Assembly: GCA_021805865.1 (NCBI GenBank)
Contig: JAJZDX010000007.1
Span: 62,001-126,000, forward strand
Source of the DNA: Pseudomonadota bacterium
GTDB taxonomy: Bacteria > Pseudomonadota > Gammaproteobacteria > Steroidobacterales > Steroidobacteraceae
Length of the DNA stretch: 64,000 bases
Direction of reading: 5' to 3'
Shown: in pieces, positions 9,256 to 17,767 of the stretch
Numbering within the stretch: position 1 is the stretch's first letter
Layout of the letters: every line of letters begins with the position of its first letter
Notes under the pieces: model-generated
The model's input: only the letters and a program-made list of their open reading frames with translations
The model's database searches: none
Told to the model about the DNA's origin: nothing
Program-made: the position numbers and the translations under genes

Positions 9256-10667
9256 GTCTTACTCGCCCGCCGGGAGCAGCCGAGGCGCCGGTAGGCGCGG
9301 GCGAGGGACTTCGCCTGGATGCCGCTCGCCCCGTGCATCGCCCGGGCGATCCGCGCGCAGCGCCCGGCCGTGCCGCCGGCGCGGGCCGTGCCGCCGGCGG
9401 GCGCGCGCTTCTGCCCCGGGATGCGTACGCGGGCCCCGTTGCGCAGCTCATCGGCCCCGTCGGTCACCACCGTCTCCCCGGCCCTCAGGCCGCTCGTGAC
9501 GGCGATCAGCTGCCCGTCGGTCGGCCCGGTGACGATGTTGCGCAATTGCACCGTATCGCCCGGCTTGACCACGTAGACGAAATTGCTCGAGGGGCCGTTC
9601 TGAACGGCCGCGCCGGGCACCACCACCTGGTTCTGGAGCGTGCGCACCACCAGCTTGACGTTCACGAACTCGTTGGGGAAGAGCGGCAGGGCGGTGTTGG
9701 TGAACAGCGCGCGCATCTGCAGCGTGCCGGTGGTCGTGTCGATCTGATTGTCGATGCTCGCGAGCGAGCCGGTCGCGATGAGGTGGCGCATGTCGCGGCT
9801 GTAGGCCTCGACCTCGAGCGTCTTGCCGGCGTGCATCGGGCGGAAGATCTGCGCAAGATCGCTCTGCGGCACCGAGAACAGCACCGACATCGGCTGCATC
9901 TGCGTCACGGTGACGATGGGCGTGGTCTGGTTGGCCTGCAGGAGGTTGCCGATGTCGACCTGGCGCAGCCCGACCAGGCCCGCGACCGGCGTGCTGATGC
10001 GGCAGTAGCTCAGGTTCAGGCGGGCGGTCTCCACCGCCGCCTTGTCGGTCTCGAGGATCGCCTCGTCCTGCTGCACCGTGCCGAGCTGATCGGCATAGGT
10101 CTGCTGGGCGACCGAGTCCTGCGCGAGCAGCCGCTTGTACCGGGCGAGATCGATGCGGGCGGTGGTGAGGGCGGCCCGGGCGCTCGCGAGCTGACCCAGG
10201 GTCTGATCGAGCGCCGCCTTGTAGGGGCGCGGGTCGATCTGCGCAAGCAGCGCCCCGGCGCGCACCATCTGGCCTTCCTGGAAGGCGATCCTCACCAGAG
10301 GCCCGCTCACCTGCGGGCGCACGTTGACCGTGGCGAGCGGGGTGACGGTGCCCAGGGCATCGATCACGACCGGCACGTCCGCGGTGGTGGCCTTCGCCAC
10401 GCTCACCGGCATCGGGCCGCCGAGCCCGTGCATGGCCATCATGCGGTTGCCCGCGTGATGGCGGTAGATGACGAAGGCGATCAGGGCGAGGAACCCCCCG
10501 AGACCGATCCAGGCGATGCGCCGGTGGCGCCTCACCCGCGCCTCCTCGGCAGACGCCTCGGGCCCCGATCTTGCGAGGGGAGCGGGGGTGGGCGCCGGGT
10601 CCGGGTCGGACCGGTCGAGGGCAACCGGGTCAGGAAGGGCCCGCTCAGGGGCGTCGTGCACGTCCAT
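9252..10667 (-). CDS. mdtA: RND efflux periplasmic adaptor subunit, MdtA/MuxA type
   Basis: Membrane-fusion protein linking the MdtBC-like pump to the outer-membrane channel. 471 residues: a ~50-residue Pro/Arg-rich cytoplasmic lead, one membrane anchor (RRIAWIGLGGFLALIAFVIYRHH), then the adaptor core beginning MPVSVAKATTADVPVVIDALGTV, with lipoyl half-motifs GPLVRIAFQEGQMVRAGALLAQIDPRPY and STPVAGLVGLRQVDIGNLLQ around an alpha-hairpin, and the beta-barrel/membrane-proximal part (PGAAVQNGPSSNFVYVV). The last ~60 residues are low-complexity Ala/Gly/Arg, longer than usual. First gene of the efflux operon; the start at 10667 has a purine-rich stretch somewhat far upstream, so the exact start is less certain. 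Confidence 0.93.
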   Translation of the reverse strand: MDVHDAPERALPDPVALDRSDPDPAPTPAPLARSGPEASAEEARVRRHRRIAWIGLGGFLALIAFVIYRHHAGNRMMAMHGLGGPMPVSVAKATTADVPVVIDALGTVTPLATVNVRPQVSGPLVRIAFQEGQMVRAGALLAQIDPRPYKAALDQTLGQLASARAALTTARIDLARYKRLLAQDSVAQQTYADQLGTVQQDEAILETDKAAVETARLNLSYCRISTPVAGLVGLRQVDIGNLLQANQTTPIVTVTQMQPMSVLFSVPQSDLAQIFRPMHAGKTLEVEAYSRDMRHLIATGSLASIDNQIDTTTGTLQMRALFTNTALPLFPNEFVNVKLVVRTLQNQVVVPGAAVQNGPSSNFVYVVKPGDTVQLRNIVTGPTDGQLIAVTSGLRAGETVVTDGADELRNGARVRIPGQKRAPAGGTARAGGTAGRCARIARAMHGASGIQAKSLARAYRRLGCSRRASKT

Positions 10668-10717
10668 CCTGCAAGCCTACCATTCCTCCCGCGGCCGCCC
10701 GCCGGGGGCGGGAGGGA

Positions 10718-10737
10718 GATTTGTGAAGATTTCTGAA
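10718..10737 (-). promoter_or_regulatory. Tandem 10-bp direct repeat upstream of the efflux operon
   Basis: On the plus strand GATTTGTGAA (10718-10727) is followed without gap by GATTTCTGAA (10728-10737), nine of ten positions identical, 51-70 bp upstream of the mdtA-like start and in an AT-rich patch inside GC-rich DNA. Two head-to-tail half-sites spaced by one helical turn are the usual binding geometry for OmpR/CpxR/BaeR-type regulators. MdtABC of E. coli is controlled by BaeSR and CpxAR, and an OmpR-type regulator is encoded 3 kb away here (13842-14546). The link is inferred. Confidence 0.45.
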
Positions 10738-10841
10738 CCCCCTGCAACAGAGGTATGGCCCGTGCCCGCTCAGGTGGCGCAGCTTCGCGCCGGGTCGCCG
10801 GGCCGGAGATTCCCTGATCCGAGGCGTGCGATCCGGGCGCC

Positions 10842-12332
10842 TCAGGCCTGCGCCGGGGGGATCCCGCTCTCCGGCGGCGGCTGATAGTGGTAGTACCGTT
10901 CCTCGGCGAGCGCGTGATAGAGCGGCGGCGTGAACAGGCCGGCGAGACGCGAGGAGGCGAGCGCCACCGCCATCAGCGGGATCACCATCGCCGTGCCGTT
11001 GGTCATCTCCATCACGATGACGAACGAGGTGAGCGGGGACTGCGTGACTGCCGCGAGATACCCCGCCATGCAAAGCGCGATCACCGCCGCCATGGACGTC
11101 CAGGAGAACATCGCGTGCACCCACTGCGCAATGCCCGCCCCGATCGCAAGCGACGGGGAGAACAGCCCCCCGGGGACGCCCACCATGTTGGTGAGCACGA
11201 TGGAGACCCATTTGGTCGCGCCAAAGGCCATGCTGAGCGGGGCGGTGCCGTGCAGGAGCGCCCGCGCCTGATCGTAGCCGCTGCCCCAGGTCTGGCCGTG
11301 GGTGGCGACACCGATCGCCGCGATCACCAGCCCGCACGCCCCCGCCCACCACAGGGGCCTGCCGGACTTGAAGTCGCGCAGCCGCCCCGGCAGCCACCGG
11401 CGCCAGTGCAGCAGCGCATAGGTGAACGCCGCCCCGAGCAGCCCGCACAGCACCGTCGCCACGATCACCGGCAGGACGAACGCGAAGCTCAAACTGGAGG
11501 TGACGTTGAGCTGGCCGAAATAGAGGTAATTGCCCGCCAGGGCGACCGTGGTGAGGCCGGCAAACACCGCCGCGGTGATCATGGTGCCGTTGGTGCGCGT
11601 CTCGAAGTTGCGCGCCAGCTCCTCGATGGCGAAGATCACGCCGCCGAGCGGGGTGTTGAACGCGGCGGAGAGCCCGGCGGCGGCGCCCGCGAGCAGCAGC
11701 CGCCGCTCGAGCGCGCGGGTGCGCTGCGGATAGAAATGCCGGGTCTCGGCCATGATGGCCGCGCCCAGGTGCACCGTCGGGCCCTCGGGGCCGATGCTCA
11801 GCCCGGCGAGAAATCCGAGCACCGACATGGCGATCTTGCCGAGGATGATGCGCAGCCCGAAGAAGTACCGCATCATCCGCGAGCCGTCCTTCTCGCGCGG
11901 CCCGTGAATGGCGGCGATCACCTGCGAGATGCCGCCGCCCTCGGCGCCGTAGAACCAGCGCCGTGTGCCGTAGACCGCGAGCACCGTCAGACCCGGGGTG
12001 ATGGCGAAGGCGAGCCAGACGCGGCCGTGGATCCAGCCGCGAAACACGTGGTAGGCATCGGCGGTCCAGTGCGCGTACAGCACCCCCACGAGACCCACGA
12101 CCACGGCCGCGATCCACGGCAGCCCGACCTGCAGGAACAGGCGCCGGGTGTTGCTGTTGACCCGGCGGAAGAAGCGGTCGCGCAGCGAGCGCACGTGCAC
12201 GTGCACCGCGGGCGCATCCAGCGGTACGAGCGGCTCGGGAGGGTGCCCCTCGGCACTTGGCGCGTCCGGGTCGGAGTTGGGTTTGGTGTCTACCTCGGGC
12301 AGGGGCAAATCGGGCTGGGAAGGTTCGGACAC
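10842..12332 (-). CDS. ClC-family chloride channel / H+-Cl- antiporter
   Basis: Integral membrane anion transporter, 496 residues. After a ~45-residue Pro/Asp-rich cytoplasmic lead the ClC core begins near residue 68. Selectivity-filter signatures are visible: GGGIS at 132-136 (E. coli GSGIP), GPEGP at 181-185 with the gating glutamate Glu183, and a later GGLFSPSLAIGAG. The pair Glu237-Glu238 in FAIEELARNF aligns with Glu202/203 of E. coli ClC, the internal proton path, which favours an exchanger over a pure channel. There is no C-terminal CBS pair. It stands between the efflux operon and the two-component system, all on the minus strand; co-transcription with either is possible but gaps of ~100-170 bp separate them. 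Confidence 0.92.
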   Translation of the reverse strand: MSEPSQPDLPLPEVDTKPNSDPDAPSAEGHPPEPLVPLDAPAVHVHVRSLRDRFFRRVNSNTRRLFLQVGLPWIAAVVVGLVGVLYAHWTADAYHVFRGWIHGRVWLAFAITPGLTVLAVYGTRRWFYGAEGGGISQVIAAIHGPREKDGSRMMRYFFGLRIILGKIAMSVLGFLAGLSIGPEGPTVHLGAAIMAETRHFYPQRTRALERRLLLAGAAAGLSAAFNTPLGGVIFAIEELARNFETRTNGTMITAAVFAGLTTVALAGNYLYFGQLNVTSSLSFAFVLPVIVATVLCGLLGAAFTYALLHWRRWLPGRLRDFKSGRPLWWAGACGLVIAAIGVATHGQTWGSGYDQARALLHGTAPLSMAFGATKWVSIVLTNMVGVPGGLFSPSLAIGAGIAQWVHAMFSWTSMAAVIALCMAGYLAAVTQSPLTSFVIVMEMTNGTAMVIPLMAVALASSRLAGLFTPPLYHALAEERYYHYQPPPESGIPPAQA

Positions 12333-12436
12333 GTTACACGGCGCCTGGGTCCACGAGCGGAAACACCCCGCAGCTTACAGGAAAGGCGCCTCGCTGAGGC
12401 GCCCCCGCCCCTCCCGGGAGCCCACCGCAGCGCGGC

Positions 12437-13825
12437 TCATGCGGCGCGCACCGCACCGGCCTGCGCCCCCTCGCGCACCGGCAGGCGCATCGTGACCGCG
12501 AGGCCCCCGCCCGGGACATTGCTCGCCTCGATGCTGCCGCCGTGCAAAGACATGGCGCGCGCGGCGATCGCGAGCCCGAGCCCCTCGCCGCCGCCGGCCC
12601 GGTCGCGCGCCGCATCCACACGGTAGAAGGGCTCGAAGATCGCCTGCAGATCCTTCTCCGGCACGCCGGGGCCGCGGTCACGGACCGCGACGACGATGTC
12701 CTCGCCCCCCCGGGCCGTCACCTCCACCCGCGAGCCCGCCGGCCCGTAGCCCAGGGCGTTGCGAATGACATTCTCGAAGGCGCTGCGCAGCAGCTCCGGG
12801 TCCCCGCGGGTGCGCAGCGCGCCGTCGCCGCGCAGCGTCACCGAGGACCCTCTCGCGTCGGCCTCGATCCCGACGTCCGCCACGATGCCGCGCAGCAGCT
12901 CGCCCACATCGAGCGAAACGCCCTCGATCCGGGCGCTCTGGCGCTCCAGGCGCGCCAGCCTGAGCATGCGCGAGATCAGGTGCTCGAGCCGGTCGGCCTC
13001 GCGCCCGATGCGCTCGAGCTGGCGCGGCAGCTCCTCGTTGCGCGAGGCGAGGGAGAGGGCGAGCTGCAAGCGGGTGAGCGGGGAGCGCAGCTCGTGCGAG
13101 ACGTCGCGCAGCAGCCGCTGCTTGGACTCGAGCAGGCCGCTCACCCGCTCGGCCATGGTGTCGAAATCCTCCGCGAGCCGCGCCAGGTCATCGTGCCGGC
13201 GCTTCAGGCCCGGGCGCACGCGCACATCGAGATCTCCGGAGGCCACGCGCCGCGCCGCCTGGCGCAGCCGCGCGATGGGCCCGACCAGATAGCGCGCGAG
13301 CAGCAGGCAGATGACGGTGCTCACCACCAGGGCCAGCGCGAGCGTGGTGCCGGCGACCCCCGGCAGTCCGAGCGCGCCGAAGAAAAAGAACGGATGGTGG
13401 TGCAGCGCCGTGACCACCACCTGATATACGCGCCCCCCGGGGGTCACCAGCACCAGCGACCCGCTGATCGGCGGCGCCGGGCTCGCATGGGGGTGGCCGG
13501 CGGGCGGCACGGGCGTAAAGAACGGGCGCAGGAACCGAGGCAGCCGGCGCCCGAGCAGATCCCGCCCGTCCGGGCCGATGACATAGGTGCGGCGCGAGAA
13601 GCGCCCGTGCGAGCCCCGGAGCCCGGCGAGCCAGTGATCGAGCGCCTTCGCTCCGCCGGACTCGAACGCCTGGGCGGCCTGCGTGAACAGCTGCCCGCGC
13701 TGCACCCACGGCATCTGCGCCCGGTGCAGGAAGGCCTCGTTCACCGCCGCGGTCACCGTGCCGACCAGGATGAGCGCGATGGCGAGCCAGAACGACCAGA
13801 AGATCCTCCAGAAGAGCGAGTGCAT
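12437..13825 (-). CDS. Sensor histidine kinase, CpxA/EnvZ-like
   Basis: Membrane sensor kinase of an OmpR-type pair, 462 residues. TM1 at residues ~8-28, a ~120-residue periplasmic sensor region that includes a Pro/His-rich stretch, TM2 at ~155-178, then HAMP (GPIARLRQAARRVASGDLDV). The H-box DVSHELRSPL places the phosphorylated His at 244; N-box NVIRNALGYGP and G-boxes RGPGVPEKDL and GEGLGLAIA complete the ATPase domain. The gene follows its response regulator after 16 bp. The HAMP plus short periplasmic domain resembles CpxA, whose signal is envelope stress, but the periplasmic sequence itself is not diagnostic. Confidence 0.93.
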   Translation of the reverse strand: MHSLFWRIFWSFWLAIALILVGTVTAAVNEAFLHRAQMPWVQRGQLFTQAAQAFESGGAKALDHWLAGLRGSHGRFSRRTYVIGPDGRDLLGRRLPRFLRPFFTPVPPAGHPHASPAPPISGSLVLVTPGGRVYQVVVTALHHHPFFFFGALGLPGVAGTTLALALVVSTVICLLLARYLVGPIARLRQAARRVASGDLDVRVRPGLKRRHDDLARLAEDFDTMAERVSGLLESKQRLLRDVSHELRSPLTRLQLALSLASRNEELPRQLERIGREADRLEHLISRMLRLARLERQSARIEGVSLDVGELLRGIVADVGIEADARGSSVTLRGDGALRTRGDPELLRSAFENVIRNALGYGPAGSRVEVTARGGEDIVVAVRDRGPGVPEKDLQAIFEPFYRVDAARDRAGGGEGLGLAIAARAMSLHGGSIEASNVPGGGLAVTMRLPVREGAQAGAVRAA

Positions 13826-13841
13826 CGAGGGATCCTAAAGC

Positions 13842-14546
13842 CTATCTCTGCGTGAGCGCATAGCCCGCCCCGCGCACGCCCTGGATGCTCACCCGGTCGG
13901 TGAGGCGGCCGAGCTTGCGGCGCAAGTTGCTGACATGGGTGTCGAGGCTGCGGTCGGTCGGCAGCAGGCGCCGCCCGAGCGCCTGCAGCATCAGCTCCTC
14001 GCGGCCCACGGTGCGCGTGTCGGCGAGCACCAGAAGCTCGAGGATGCGCAGCTCCGCGCTGGTGAGCAGCAGGTCCTGCCCCTCGACCTGCGCCCGGTGG
14101 GCCCTCGGGTCGAGCGTGAGCGGCCCGAAGCTGAGCGCGCCGGCCGCCTGCGCCGCCTCCGCCGGGATGCGCCTCAAGATCGCGCGGATGCGCGCCACGA
14201 GCTCGCGCGGACTGAAGGGCTTGGCGAGATAATCGTCGGCGCCCATCTCGAGGCCCACCACCCGATCGACCTCCTCCCCGCGGGCGGTCAGCATCAGCAC
14301 CGGCACGGCGCTCACGGCTCGCAGCCGGCGCAGCACCTCGAACCCGGAGAGCTCCGGCAGCATGACATCGAGCACCACCAGGTCGATCCGGCCCTGGGCG
14401 AGGCGCTCGAGCGCCTCGTGGCCCGTGGCGGCGGTCTGCGCGAGAAAGCCCTCGGGCCCGAGGTACTCGGCGAGCATGGCGCAAAGCTCCCGGTCGTCAT
14501 CGACGATCAGCAGGCGCGTTTGCGCGGGCCGCTCGCCCTGGGTCAC
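13842..14546 (-). CDS. OmpR-family response regulator, CpxR-like
   Basis: 234-residue DNA-binding response regulator. Receiver domain: acidic pocket IVDDDRE, phosphoacceptor Asp60 in VVLDVMLPELSG, and Lys109 in YLAKPFSPREL. C-terminal winged helix (LTSAELRILELLV to VRGAGYAL) of the OmpR type. The GTG start at 14546 overlaps the stop of the ABC ATPase gene as GTGA, so translation is coupled to a transporter gene, which is an uncommon neighbour for a CpxR-like protein. Its kinase is the next gene. A plausible target is the tandem 10-bp repeat upstream of the efflux operon (10718-10737); this is inferred from site geometry only. Confidence 0.94.
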   Translation of the reverse strand: MTQGERPAQTRLLIVDDDRELCAMLAEYLGPEGFLAQTAATGHEALERLAQGRIDLVVLDVMLPELSGFEVLRRLRAVSAVPVLMLTARGEEVDRVVGLEMGADDYLAKPFSPRELVARIRAILRRIPAEAAQAAGALSFGPLTLDPRAHRAQVEGQDLLLTSAELRILELLVLADTRTVGREELMLQALGRRLLPTDRSLDTHVSNLRRKLGRLTDRVSIQGVRGAGYALTQR

Positions 14547-15868
14547 GTCGGGTTCTCCAGCGTGAACACCTGGCGCTGATCATCGTAGGCGAAGATCTCC
14601 GCGTAGCGGCCCCAGCTGATCACCGTGCGCAGCGTCTGCTCGGCCGCCTCCTCGGTCATGTAGTCCTCCAGCTCATCGACGAAGCGGCTCTTCGGCGCCC
14701 GGTGGCTGCTGCGCTCATCGAGGACGCGGCGCACGTGCGCGGCGAGCGGCACATGGGCGAGCAGGTGGCGGGCGAAGAGGGTCTTGCGCTCATCGGTGTC
14801 GGAGCGGGAGAAGGCGAGGCCCGCCTCGGTGAGGCGGATGTCGCCTCCCTCGACCTCCGCGAAGCGCAGCAGCTGCAGCGCCTCGGTCAATGGGAAGAGG
14901 TCATCGGCCTCCATGTGCAGCGCCTGGCCGATCGCCGGCAGGTCCGCCCTGCCCCGGTACGGCGGCTCGCTCACCGCCTCGATCAGGCCCGCCATGAGGT
15001 TCGGCGAGACGTGCACGAGCGCGGCATCGAGCGTCATGGCCGCGATCCGCTCGGCCCGGCCGCCCTCGCGCGCCGAGCGCGGCCGGGCGGTCATCTCGGT
15101 GTAGACGCGGTCGACCAGCGCGCGGAAGGTTGGATCGACGGCGATGCGCGGCTGCGGCAGATCGATGAGGATCTCGCTCACCACCCGTCCCGGATGGGTG
15201 GAGAAGATGAGCAGCCGATCGCACATCTGCACCGCCTCCTCGATGTTGTGGGTGACGAGCAGCACCGAGCGGATGGGCAGCTCCCCCTGGCCCCAGAGCT
15301 CGAGGAAGTCGGTGCGCAGCGTCTCGGCGGTGAGCACATCGAGCGCCGAGAACGGCTCGTCCATGAGCAGGACGTTGGGATGAACGACCAGCGCGCGCGC
15401 AAAGCCCACGCGCTGGCGCATGCCGCCGGAGAGCTCGCGCGGGTAGGCCGACTCGTAGCCGTCCAGGCCGATCAGGTCGATCGCCTCGAGCGAGCGCTTG
15501 CGGATCTCGGCCTCCGGGAGCCTCAGGGCCTCCAGTCCCAACTGCACGTTCCCGAGCACCGTGAGCCAGGGGAAGAGCGCAAAGCTCTGGAACACCATCG
15601 AGATCCCCTCGGCGGGCCCCGAGACCGGCGCCCCGAGGTAGCGCACCTCACCGCAGGTGGGCGCATCGAGGCCGGCGATGAGGCGCAGCAGCGTCGACTT
15701 GCCCGAGCCCGAGCGGCCGAGCAGGCCCACGATCTCCCCCGGACGCAGCGTGAGGGCCACCTCATCGAGCACCACGAGCTCATCGCCGTCGGGCTTGAGG
15801 AAGCTCTTGCCGATGCCCCGTACTTCCAGCAGGGGCTCGGCGGTGGCGAGGTGCGGATTGGCGCTCAT
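14543..15868 (-). CDS. ABC transporter ATP-binding protein, nitrate/sulfonate (NrtC/SsuB) type with AAA-associated C-terminal domain
   Basis: Energy-coupling subunit for the fused permease encoded just upstream, 441 residues. The start at 15868 (MSANPHLATAEPLLEVRGIGK) begins 27 bp after the permease stop. Nucleotide-binding domain residues ~14-250: Walker A GRSGSGKST, signature LSGGMRQRVGFARAL, Walker B VLLMDEPFSALD, switch His in LVTHNIEEA. Residues ~290-430 form an extra alpha-helical domain (LMAGLIEAVSEPPYRGRADL onward) of the AAA-associated C-terminal type found in a subset of anion-uptake ATPases. The substrate is unknown because no substrate-binding protein is encoded nearby. Confidence 0.9.
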   Translation of the reverse strand: MSANPHLATAEPLLEVRGIGKSFLKPDGDELVVLDEVALTLRPGEIVGLLGRSGSGKSTLLRLIAGLDAPTCGEVRYLGAPVSGPAEGISMVFQSFALFPWLTVLGNVQLGLEALRLPEAEIRKRSLEAIDLIGLDGYESAYPRELSGGMRQRVGFARALVVHPNVLLMDEPFSALDVLTAETLRTDFLELWGQGELPIRSVLLVTHNIEEAVQMCDRLLIFSTHPGRVVSEILIDLPQPRIAVDPTFRALVDRVYTEMTARPRSAREGGRAERIAAMTLDAALVHVSPNLMAGLIEAVSEPPYRGRADLPAIGQALHMEADDLFPLTEALQLLRFAEVEGGDIRLTEAGLAFSRSDTDERKTLFARHLLAHVPLAAHVRRVLDERSSHRAPKSRFVDELEDYMTEEAAEQTLRTVISWGRYAEIFAYDDQRQVFTLENPT

Positions 15869-15894
15869 CAGTGGATCGCGGCTCCTGCTTCCGA

Positions 15895-17616
15895 TCAACC
15901 CATGCGGAATGTACGCTCGGCCCGGGCATACAACGGCCGCCAGAACAACCGGTTGATGAGGACGACAAACACGCTCATCACCACGATGCCGAGCACGGTG
16001 CGCGGGAAGTTCCCCGCCGCGGTGGCACTGGCGATGTAGGCGCCGAGGCCCTGCGCCACCAGGTGCCTGTTGCCCCAGTTGGCCACCTCCGCCACGATGC
16101 TCGCGTTCCACGAGCCTCCCGCGGCCGTGATCGCCCCGGTGACGTAGAACGGAAACACCGCCGGCAGCGCGATCCGGCGCCACCACAGCCAGCCGCGCAC
16201 GCGCAGATTCTCGCCCACGTACCGGAGGTCCGTCGACAACGAGGAGGCGCCCACGATCACGTTGAACAGTATGTACCACTGGGTGCCGAGGATCATGAGC
16301 GGGCTCAGCCAGATGTTCGGATCGAGCTTGAAGAAGACGATGCCCGAGACCACCACGGGAAACAGCAGGTTCACCGGGAAGGCGGCGAGGAACTGCGCCA
16401 CCGGCTGCACCGCCGCCGCCACGCGCGGGCGCATGCCGATGTGCACCCCGATCGGCACCCACACCACGCTCGCAAGTGCAATCAGCACCGCGACGCGCAG
16501 CAGCGTGTACAGGCCGAGCACCACCACGTGCCCGATCTGCCCGGAGGGCACGCTCGAGAGCACATAGGCGAGGATCTTCCATACCGCGAGCGCCACGAGC
16601 AGCGCGACCCCCACGTACCACACGATGTCCGTGACCCGCTTGCTGCGCCGCTCGGGCTGCGGGCGCGGCGGCCCGAAGGAGCCGCGGTTGAACCCCAGGC
16701 GCACCAGGCCGCCGAACGCGTTGGCCCCGAGCGAGAGCAGCCGGGAGCGGCGCATCATGGTGAGCGCCCAGGAGCGGCTCGGGGTGAGCCCGGTCTCCTG
16801 CTCGAGGCGGAACCAGTCGGCGCTCGCGATGAGCGGGCGGAAGATGATCTGATCGTAGATGAGGATCACCAACGCCATGGCGGCGATCGCCCAGCCGATC
16901 GCCCCGAGGTCGCGCGCGGCGATCGCCTTGGCGATGTAGGAGCCGATCCCGGGCAGCGTCACCGTGGTGTGGCCGACGCTGATCGCCTCGGCGGCCACCA
17001 CGAAGAACCAGCCTCCCGACATGGACATCATCATGTTCCAGATGAGCGCCGGCATGGCAAACGGCACCTCCAGGCGCCAGAAGCGCATCCACGGGCCCAG
17101 GTGAAAGCTCCTCGCCGCCTCATCGAGCTCCGCCGGAATGCTGCGCAGCGAGTGATAGAAGCTGAACGCCATGTTCCACGCCTGGCTGGTGAACACCAGG
17201 AACACGGCGGCGAGCTCGGCGCCGGCCACCCGGCCCGGGGTGAGCGAGAGAAAGAACACGATGGTGAACGAGAAGCCGAGAATGGGCACCGACTGCAGGA
17301 TGTCCAGGAGCGGCACCAGCACCGCCGCGGCGCGCCGGCTCTTGGCCGCGAGCGTCGCGTAGGTGAAGGTGAAGAGGATCGATGCCCCCATCGCCACCAG
17401 CATGCGCAGCGCGGTCTGCGCCGCGTAGGCAGGCAGCGCCCACGGATTGAGCGAGATGTGCTCGGCCGTCAGGTGCGAGAGGGGCGCGACGAGCCCGAGA
17501 CCGGCATGAGCCAGGTACACGAGCGCCGCCACCACCAGCACGAAGGCGAGGATGTCCCAGCGGCCGGGAACGAGCCGGGTCCTCAGGACGGAAATCGGCA
17601 GCCGTTCGGTGCTCAT
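15895..17616 (-). CDS. ABC transporter permease with two fused transmembrane domains (nitrate/sulfonate/bicarbonate type)
   Basis: About 573 residues, twice the length of a usual permease, with two binding-protein-dependent transport domains in one chain. Each half carries an EAA-like coupling loop: DEAARSFHLGPWMRFWRLEVP in the first and VGENLRVRGWLWWRRIALP in the second. The ATG at 17616 (MSTERLPISVL) is preferred over an upstream TTG at 17646; neither has a strong ribosome site. First gene of a run permease-ATPase-response regulator-kinase. Fused permeases with an AAA-associated ATPase occur in several proteobacteria, often without a dedicated periplasmic binding protein, so the transported solute cannot be read from the context. 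Confidence 0.88.
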   Translation of the reverse strand: MSTERLPISVLRTRLVPGRWDILAFVLVVAALVYLAHAGLGLVAPLSHLTAEHISLNPWALPAYAAQTALRMLVAMGASILFTFTYATLAAKSRRAAAVLVPLLDILQSVPILGFSFTIVFFLSLTPGRVAGAELAAVFLVFTSQAWNMAFSFYHSLRSIPAELDEAARSFHLGPWMRFWRLEVPFAMPALIWNMMMSMSGGWFFVVAAEAISVGHTTVTLPGIGSYIAKAIAARDLGAIGWAIAAMALVILIYDQIIFRPLIASADWFRLEQETGLTPSRSWALTMMRRSRLLSLGANAFGGLVRLGFNRGSFGPPRPQPERRSKRVTDIVWYVGVALLVALAVWKILAYVLSSVPSGQIGHVVVLGLYTLLRVAVLIALASVVWVPIGVHIGMRPRVAAAVQPVAQFLAAFPVNLLFPVVVSGIVFFKLDPNIWLSPLMILGTQWYILFNVIVGASSLSTDLRYVGENLRVRGWLWWRRIALPAVFPFYVTGAITAAGGSWNASIVAEVANWGNRHLVAQGLGAYIASATAAGNFPRTVLGIVVMSVFVVLINRLFWRPLYARAERTFRMG

Positions 17617-17767
17617 CGCAGCGAGTGTGCCCGAACTCGGTGACAAATGGCACCGCGCCGGCCAACATGCGGTACCATCCCGTGCAGCTTTTCCGTGAAC
17701 GTGCTCCCTCGACCTCGCCCTGCGCTACGGAGGCGCGCCTGCTCTGCCGCACCGGAGGCCTCGCGCC

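Noticed and set aside
6433..9294. Long plus-strand open frame opposite the mdtB-like gene
   Set aside because: Same reason; antisense shadow of a clearly recognised RND gene.
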